A stretch of DNA of 64,000 bases from Mesocentrotus franciscanus (taxonomy: Eukaryota > Echinodermata > Echinoidea > Camarodonta > Strongylocentrotidae): assembly GCA_037976565.1 (NCBI GenBank), contig CP137680.1, positions 29,378,348 through 29,442,347 on the forward strand, read 5' to 3'. Of this stretch, positions 56,081 through 64,000 are shown in pieces. Under the pieces are notes generated by a model, which saw nothing but the letters and a program-made list of their open reading frames with translations, did no database searches and was not told the DNA's origin. The position numbers were made by a program, and so were the translations under genes. Position 1 is the first letter of the stretch. Each line of letters opens with the position of its first letter.

Positions 56081-56368
56081 CCTGGGGGGTGTTTCACAAA
56101 GACTAAGATCGACTTTAAGTTGGACTTAAGTATAACAGGCCCTTCGTGCCATTGTTTGCTCTCACCGTTATGATCTTTAGATAATATTTTTTCCTTCAAT
56201 AATGAATTATCAAAAAATGTAAGTTTTCTAGATTTTTTTTACCATGATTTGTACGTCCCTTGAGAGACCAATACCAGTAAATGATGAGAGCAAACGATGG
56301 CATGAACGGCCTGCTATACTTAAGTCCAACTTAAAGTCGATCTCAGTCTTTGTGAAACACCCCCCAGG
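56081..56368. mobile_element. 288-bp palindromic MITE
   Basis: Begins CCTGGGGGGTGTTTCACAAA and ends with its complement at 56368. Arms of about 75 bp include GATCGACTTTAAGTTGGACT, mirrored near 56320-56345, and CCTTCGTGCC with its mirror GGCATGAACGG. The spacer is AT-rich. No target duplication could be resolved because the ends are self-complementary. It is non-coding. Its G-run ends recall the MITE at 23756, but the interiors differ. Confidence 0.85.
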
Positions 56369-58384
56369 TTATTAGGAATGTCATTTAACTCATTATAATA
56401 GCCCAGCATGGTTACAGGGACCTGTGATGATCATACAGTGTGTGTCTGCACCACGAGGTACTGGTGAGGGTGCCTGCCTGACTGACTGAATCTAGAAAGG
56501 CTGACATATGCAAACATCATCACCGCCTGTCACCCGTCTCCAAATATACACATACACACAGATGGCAGTAATGAGCATCCCCAATCCACGTGTATGTGTG
56601 GGTTCCAGACATTGCTTTCTATTTATACATCATTTCAATCTATTCACAGATGTATTTTTTTTCTTTCTAAAAGTCTAGATTTCTAGCCAACACAAAGGAT
56701 GGTAAAAATTCTGTCTCTTCCTTTGTTGCCATAGTGACGGACGTGACAAGATATGATCATTTGAATGACACAAGACAATGTCAAAAGAATTCCCTACAGG
56801 GTTGAAGTAAGACTAACATATTTGAAAGGTCATATTCTAGACTCTCTCATCCCTTTCTCTTATTTTCTGTATTTATATTCCTCTGCCACACTTAATGCCG
56901 ACACAAGTACAAATACAAGATCATTTGTCTTTTTCTTGCTAACTTACAGTTCAGTCATTATAAGACTTTACTGCATTAAATCATTTTAGAATTCAAGAAT
57001 TAAGAAAATAAATACATGTACATGCTTCTTGTTAGCCATAGGGACTGAAAACTTGAACAACTACATTGTAGGTTATGCAATCAGCATGATGTGTAACAAG
57101 ATAGAAGCCTCTAATACGTTATCTCATATTATAATAAATGTACACGAAATGCCTTTGTAACCATCCTATTTATTGAGTGATTTTATGTCAGGTAAAAATG
57201 AAAATACCACAATTCCAAGGACTACACAAAAGAGGGTAATATCATACTAGAACTTTGTATGCACCTTGAGAATCCACTGGGATGAATTAATATGTGCGAA
57301 ATATTACATTATTATCAGGAACTGGAGCTTCTAAAGGAGATAAAAGTCATTATGTATAAAGCTTAACATCCAGTTTCTCTCATCACTGTATCATATTAAT
57401 CAATATGCATTTTCATTTACATGACAGAATTCACAACAAGAAAACTATGTCTGGTTCAAACAAACGATAATAGTTCAAAGAAACATATTGCAGACTTGCA
57501 GAGTATGCAGTATGCATCAAGCTAATAAATGGGGCATCTCATTCCAATTTAGAGATGCGCCAAACTGCCCCAATATTATCCCCATCTTCATAAAAAACCA
57601 ATCAATTCTCCCTTCTGAGTCAGTCTCATTCTCCCCCATAAAATATCCCTCCATCTCACTATTCATACTAAAATCTAGGTCCATGTACGTCCTTCGCATG
57701 TTCATGTTTATCTCCTCCCTATCAGCATGCTACTCAGAAGATATGTCGCGCACCCCCATCGCATCTCATATTGGAATTCCAAACGCACGAGCACCGACTT
57801 TTAATTGCTCGCCGCCTCGAGATGGCGAGGGCCTTGAAAGGTTCGGTTATTTTTACCCTCGAATGAAGCCTTTTCATATTTCTCTTTCTAGCCGAGCTAC
57901 ATACAAGTAGGTTTGGACTGCACACAGTGTAAAAGGGTTCATGCAGGAAGTGTGGTGTATATGAGATGAGGGTGGAAGGGCATGTTGAGGCGTACAGAGT
58001 GCAGCGTTTATTAAGCATCAATGCTCCATTCGAGAATCCCCTACTGTTCTCAAATGTATCTCTGGCCACCAATTATAGATTCATGCATTATGGATAAACT
58101 TGGTGCAAAGATAAACCAACTGAACAGGGCAAGCACAGTAGAGCACAATATTCAGCAATCTTTAATACACACTCCTCTTCTCAAGAATTTCCCTGTTCTT
58201 GGTGTATTTATATTTACGCAGCCAGAGGATGGGCACTTCAATTTGTACATCAACAAATCATTTTTTGAAGATTTGATCAATATCGCCTTCACCATTCTTT
58301 GTAGTTCGGATGAGGCAGCCCTGCTTGTTTCCATTCGACACTGTCATGCCATCCGTATGATTTCATCATATTCAACCATCATCA
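56369..58384. other. Non-coding DNA, nothing firm
   Basis: Overlapping frames on both strands at 57488-58072 show no domain, no splice context and no consistent coding strand. Otherwise AT-rich sequence. Confidence 0.35.
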
Positions 58385-58975
58385 TCGATCCATCATATAT
58401 GTCCTCTCCTTTTCTCATCACAATCATCCCTCCTCTCTTTCCCTTCTACCATGACCATCAACATCCATACTCTCTTCTTTTCTCCTTACCACCATGCACT
58501 ACCATCCCTCCTCTCTGTCTCTTCTACCGCCATCATCCAAGCTCTCTTCTTTTCTCTGTATTACCACCATCCCTCTTTTACATCCCACCTCTAGTCATTC
58601 CATTTTCCTTTCTAGTTCTACCACCATTATCATCCAAGCTCTCTTCTTTTCTTCTCATCACCACCATCCCTCTTGTATATCCCACCTCTAGCCATTCTAT
58701 CTTCCTTTCTAGTTCTACCACCATTATCATCCAAGCTCTCTTCTTTTCACCTCATCACCATCCCTCTTCTACATCCCACCTCTAGCCATGCCATTTTCCT
58801 TTCTAGTTTTACCACCATTATCATTCATGCTCTCTTCTTTTCTTGTCATCACCACCATCCCTCTTATACCTCTCTCTTCTAGCTGCCCCATCTTCCTGTC
58901 CTCCGCCACTATCATCCAAGCTCTATTCTTCTCTTCTCATCACCATCCCTACCACCATCATCCTCCTCCATCCCA
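58385..58975. repeat. Pyrimidine-rich ~95-bp minisatellite
   Basis: About five to six units built on ATCCAAGCTCTCTTCTTTTC, CATCACCACCATCCCTC, CCCACCTCTAGCCAT and TTTCTAGTTCTACCACC. The first word recurs near 58524, 58631, 58728, 58823 and 58914 (spacing 91-107 bp). A 254-codon frame runs through it only because the unit lacks stops. Confidence 0.85.
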
Positions 58976-60320
58976 TCAGGAGGAGGAAACCCTCCGGGCA
59001 GAGCCACATTCAAATCAAGCAGAGTGGAGTGCAAATATGATTCTCCCCATCTCGACAAGACAGTATTTAGAAGACTGTATAGTGTAGAATTCAATGAGTC
59101 CACGAGGCATGACTAGCGTACGCAACAACGACAAACCAAGTTGGCAACACACAATAGCCCTTGCATGGGCAGGGATCGAGCACTGCTGCCATGATGCTGT
59201 GTGAACCAACATGCGTACAAATGAACATGGAAAATGAGAGGAATTAATAAACAGAGAGAGAATGGCTGTACAGATTTATATTGTCATACATCTCATTAGA
59301 TTTCCCAGGTGCGAGTGCACTTTTCCTCCCCTTAAATGTCTACAATATCTATTACGTTTTAATCCCCACGTTCAACTTGATGTAATTATAATCATACACA
59401 AAGCACGCAGGTCTTAATACAGGCATGAACATGACTACTACAACGTCCCGAACACAGCGGCAGGTACATAAAAAAAAACTTGCAAGAATCCAATCAAGTG
59501 ATTGGATTTAGGGATTTTGGCAAAGTCACTTCAAATTATATTGGATTCTGGAGCCAAGACACTTACGTCAAATGATCATAATAAAGCACAATATATATCT
59601 GTACATGTTGTGTGCTCTGATTTGAATTGAGAGCAGAAAAATAATACAGGCCTACGTTGTAGGTATATGCTCAGCAAATCAACAAAAATGACTATAAACT
59701 TTTAAAAATGCATTTTCTTGCTGTCTGGGAACTTGAGATTTTGAGGGTGTTGAAAAAGAATGAAAAACGAAAAGGCTTGGACTTTTTTATACACATTGTA
59801 AGTAATTGGTATGGCCTAATTACTGTTGTACCGTACATGTCCACTGTCGATGCACTAACAAACTACACATACAGTATACATAGAGGTTTCAAAAATGCAG
59901 GTTTCTTTTCCTCCAAGATGATAGTCAATTAGTCATTGCTTTATTTTCAACCATATATATTCATATTTCAAAGCTACAACCTAAAATAGGGCTCAAATTG
60001 TACATGTAGCACTTAAAAAGTACTTTTTGATGCATAGGTACATTTTCAAGAGATTGGAAACTCATCTTCAATCAATACCATACTTCTGGCTTTGTAAGTA
60101 GGTCATCTACGGTATGATGTATCTCGGTCAGTGTATTCAATCTACATGACGGCCCATCTGGTTGAATCCCTGAGGTATGGTGTGTACTGACCAAACAAAT
60201 GCATGAATAGCGTTTACCTGACCCCAAAATTCAAATTTCATAATTTCTTTCACCGAATCCAGGTGATGATTAAGGCGTGCAAAATAAACTCACTCCTTTT
60301 TTTTCTGTTTTTTTTTTGTT
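58976..60320. other. Non-coding DNA
   Basis: No supported feature. A short hairpin (AATCCAATCA with TGATTGGATT) lies at 59489-59509. Confidence 0.4.
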
Positions 60321-60324
60321 TTGC

Positions 60325-60462
<138 letters not shown>

Positions 60463-63400
60463 GATTACTACGCTCTCTTTCTCTTTGTTGACTTTACGTC
60501 CTCCCTCTTGGCTACTTGGTCTAATCAAATTGAGGCTCCTAGGCGGTCTTCAGGGGAACCAGTTTGAGGTTGAATATTTGTCTTTTTCTCCATCTTTGGG
60601 TGGAATATTTGGGTAAATTTGATGCAAGGAAAATATTATTTCCATTCATTACTGAAAATCTTGTGCTGACTGAGGAATCCGAAAGGCCAGTTCCTTTTTC
60701 GTTTTTTTATCAAATTAATACAATCGCAATGAAATCTGGTTTAGACTAATATTGAACAATCTCGGCACTCTTGGATATTATTGGCAAATATTTGTGCTCA
60801 TAAGAACATTTGTTAACAACCTTGCACTATTATACTTGTAGGACAAGGAATAACTTCCAATTCCCTTATCTCCATGGAGAGTAAATGGGGCCTACATGTG
60901 TATCCGGTAACCCTGCAATGTTGTAATATGATTTTCATTTTTCATAGGTTTATTATACATTGGAATGTGAGAATTCACTGCAAATAGAATCTAAAACTAA
61001 ACTGTTTCATCCTTGTCTGGGATTATTATAAGAGCTGTGATCATTATGTTTTGGGTTTTTTTAATTCTACAAAAATAAATCACTCTCAAAGAGGGGTATT
61101 TTTTTAAGCCAAATAATATTTGCATCAAGACTCTAAACACTCTTCTTTTATAAAATTTCTTAATCACATTGCTGATGTTTACAATTTTATTGTCTGCTAA
61201 GTTTAAAAAAAAAACATTGTTTACAACAATGCAATCCCTTTACATACAGCCATGTTATCTATTAAATCATTTTTCATGAGTCGACAAAATTCTGTGTACC
61301 CATTCTAGTATGTGGACCCAATATTTGGATTTGAAGCCGCATTGTTTCCGCCTGGCTAGCTTGGTTTGGGTTCGACGAGGGATGATTCATTCGGCTGCAT
61401 ACTTAATGCGTGTGAATTGATGTGGGTTTGGGAGTAGAGAAGGGCGATTACAGCCCAAGCCTTAATGTCATTACACTTCTTACGAGTTCCCTATCTCTCT
61501 TGGGTTTTTCTTCAAGCTTTCTCATAGATCAGAAGCAGGGAGGGATAATTTGGGGCCTCCTGGTGCACTCTCATTTGATGACGAAGAGAAGTAATTTACC
61601 GAATCTCATTACACTTGTTTGAAACTACTATATTTCAGCATCAGTGATCTGCACTAAAGCCCACAAGCTTGAAGATTCATTTGAAAAGGTAATTTATGAA
61701 GAAACAAATCACTCTTTTCAATAAATGCATGTATTAAACTGTAAACCCATAAAGATAAAAAAATCAAATAAATAAAAATAAAAAACATTAGGGGAAAAAG
61801 TACACATTTACACTTAACTAAAGACCAAATTTTAATATCTAAATCAAATATATCTCCAAGGTCAGGGGATTTATTTTAGCATCATATTGATCATAAATAG
61901 AAAATCTACAAGTAATTTACAAAAACAAAAACTATAGCTTTATGCCAATAAATCTATACTTCTCATAAACATTTGTTAAAATGACACAGATGCACTTTTG
62001 TCAACTTCTACTGAGGCATATTTGGCAAGTAAAATAGGGAAACAATAACAATTATGAGAATGTCAAGAGGTTTTCCATGAATTTAAGACAAGAAATGGAC
62101 AGGAAGGTAAAACAAATTGAAAAGAGTTTAACTACAAGGTAGCATCTTGACAGTCAGAAGCATGACTTACTGTTGACTATCATCATCAAACTTGATATAA
62201 ATAGAACTAAACTTGGGGAGCATCCCAAATCAAAAGGCCTTCCTGGATATTCCAATTAAAGACGGATTAGTCCAGGACACCATATGACAATCCAAACCAA
62301 TTATTAATGGCTCACTGCCAAGATTAGCCTGCTAGGTTCATTTTATCACCAATCTTAGGTAATTGCTTGCGACATTTGTAATCAGATGTGCACATTATCA
62401 CACCCGTTTGTGGTTGATGGATACATAAAGAAATTTCTAGGAATTTTTTTTTTTTAATTGTTTTGGAATGGGTATGTGGATTGTGGAGGTCATATAACGT
62501 GAGTAATATGAAACCCTATGAATGGAATATGATTTCCACATGACATTAATAGGTGAAGTCATTGAAGAATGTCATGATCTCAGTATTATATGTCAATTTC
62601 ATAATTGCAAGGTTAATTGCCCATTATGACCTATAAAATGATGCCCCTCCCTTTTCCTATATTGTATCAATATAAACATGGTCTAAGAATCCACCTTTTC
62701 AAACTATTTATATTTTCAGACTAAATGTGTTTTAAGTCAGACATTTGTAAAGTAAAAATATATCAAGTGTTCAATATTTATTCCATTCTCAAGATAACAG
62801 TGAATGGATGAACAATAGTAACAAATTGCATTTTAATCATTCAACCTTACAAGGACAAGCTATTCTACAGAGAATCATGAAGGAATTCTGTGGTGGGAGA
62901 ATTCACAAGAAATAAGAAACGGAAAATATTTGAAAAGACAAGAAGATACAAGAAAAAGCCAAATAGGTTCACACAGTAGACAGAGAAAGACAAATAAGAA
63001 ATTGAAGGTTGCTCACTTTGTAAAGTTTTAGACGAACAAATACCACATATTGAGCTTAATTTCCTGCTTTATATCATTCTTGAATCTTTATAGCGAACAG
63101 AATACAATGTCGGACATGATTAGCAAAGCAAGCATGCATGCTGTGATGAGACCTGAATCAAATGATTCTACATTTTTGTGGCATTATGAATCAATCATGC
63201 TTGCCTGCGGAAGGTGGGCAGACAGGCAGAATGTTAAGAATTGCAAATAACCTTGCAAATTCATGAATTCCATCAAAAGCTTTGTTCTCTACAAGTTAAA
63301 CATTGGGCAATGTCAATTTCAAAGCTCTACACCTAATGTTGAGTTCTGGTAAGGAGGGAAATGTGGTTGTGGGAATTCTTCCCAGTTGTGTTGACATACA

Positions 63401-64000
63401 AATGTATGAATAATTACATTGCCTATTCACAACCAGGGCAAGAAGGAAATGCTCTCAAACAAATGTCATTAACGTAATTGGTTGACGAATTCATGATAAT
63501 CAATATGATTGTCCATTGTACATTATAACTTGTCATCATACCATGCCTACCTACATGTACATGTATAACAATTGATACAGGCAGTTGAGTATAACACTGG
63601 GATGATTCAAATATTCATCAACAGCAGTCAATTATAAAGAAAAAAGATAAAGAAATAAAAATCTAACAAAATACAGAGGCATTATAACAGTATACATGTA
63701 TTAGGGGGAGGGGCTGTCCCCTCCCCATTCAAAGATAAATCAAACTTGAGTTTTTGCCACTGAGAGATTCAAATTCTATTTTGAGGGCTTCCCTAAAATT
63801 CATCAGAAATTTTGTCCAAAAAAATATCATGTACAATTTACGATGAGTTCACTATCATTAAAAAATCAAATTCAGTGTGGCCGTAAAGTCTCTTCTAATC
63901 CTTGTCCTCCTGGGTAGCATCTCACGAAACCGTTATAAGTAAAAGTTCACCGACATCCCAGTGAAACGTGTGTATTGCAATTAACATGCATTTCAATAGG
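60463..64000. other. AT-rich gene-poor DNA
   Basis: No gene, RNA or TE could be supported in about 3.5 kb. The only structure noted is a G/C-rich hairpin at 63704-63725. Confidence 0.4.
63704..63725. repeat. GC hairpin
   Basis: GGGGAGGGG, a four-base loop CTGT, then CCCCTCCCC: a perfect 9-bp stem in otherwise AT-rich DNA. Confidence 0.7.

Noticed and set aside
57488..58072. Overlapping 140- and 112-codon frames on opposite strands
   Set aside because: Neither strand shows motifs, splice sites or consistent coding character.
58021..58882. 254-codon plus-strand frame
   Set aside because: Most of its length is the 95-bp minisatellite, whose unit happens to lack stops; no domain.

Overview
The window is eukaryotic, metazoan nuclear DNA. 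It is AT-rich with short split exons, spliceosomal GT/AG junctions, AATAAA signals, tRNA-derived SINEs, LINE and LTR retrotransposons, hAT-type MITEs, CCCTAA telomere-like repeats and long GA/CT microsatellites. A Mag-like Ty3/mdg4 retrotransposon, very large foldback elements and an inverted minisatellite of about 15-bp units (reminiscent of the TU foldback elements described from sea urchins) suggest a marine invertebrate, most likely an echinoderm. This is inference; no ribosomal or mitochondrial marker is present.

Layout. 1-4.5 kb: AT-rich DNA with a 658-bp near-palindrome and a SINE fragment. 4.5-16.3 kb: two giant related foldback elements (A 4520-8890, B 10831-15661) with arms of about 1.6 kb and a shared 90-110 bp satellite in the core. 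They are separated and followed by a duplicated flanking unit, a hAT-type MITE with a perfect 8-bp target duplication, and a 5'-truncated LINE. 17.4-25.6 kb: a full-length but dead LTR retrotransposon (TSD ATACC, 215-bp LTRs). It has a 0.64-kb foldback element inside its 5' LTR and two TIR elements stacked at one CTG inside integrase. 25.6-34 kb: sparse DNA with a short palindromic MITE, an interspersed repeat, a SINE and a roughly 175-bp tandem repeat carrying nuclear-receptor-like half sites. 34.3-41 kb: on the minus strand, a decayed gene region with phase-compatible coiled-coil exons, then a broken protein-kinase domain and its 3' end. An inverted minisatellite (36761-37339) lies in one of its introns. 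42.1-43.7 kb: a TIR element containing degenerate telomere-like repeats, itself invaded by a hAT-type MITE and a LINE. 44-64 kb: mostly gene-poor DNA with a LINE 3' end, a second SINE, two MITEs, GA/CT tracts, a 95-bp minisatellite, and one credible but unidentified minus-strand terminal exon near 53.5 kb.

No intact known gene was found. Every recognisable coding sequence (gag, pol, LINE RT tails, kinase, coiled-coil exons) carries stops or frameshifts. Some single-base indels could be assembly errors, so 'pseudogene' is provisional for the host genes. The most unusual content is structural: many inverted-repeat elements of very different sizes, nested in one another with readable target duplications, so their relative order of insertion can be worked out.
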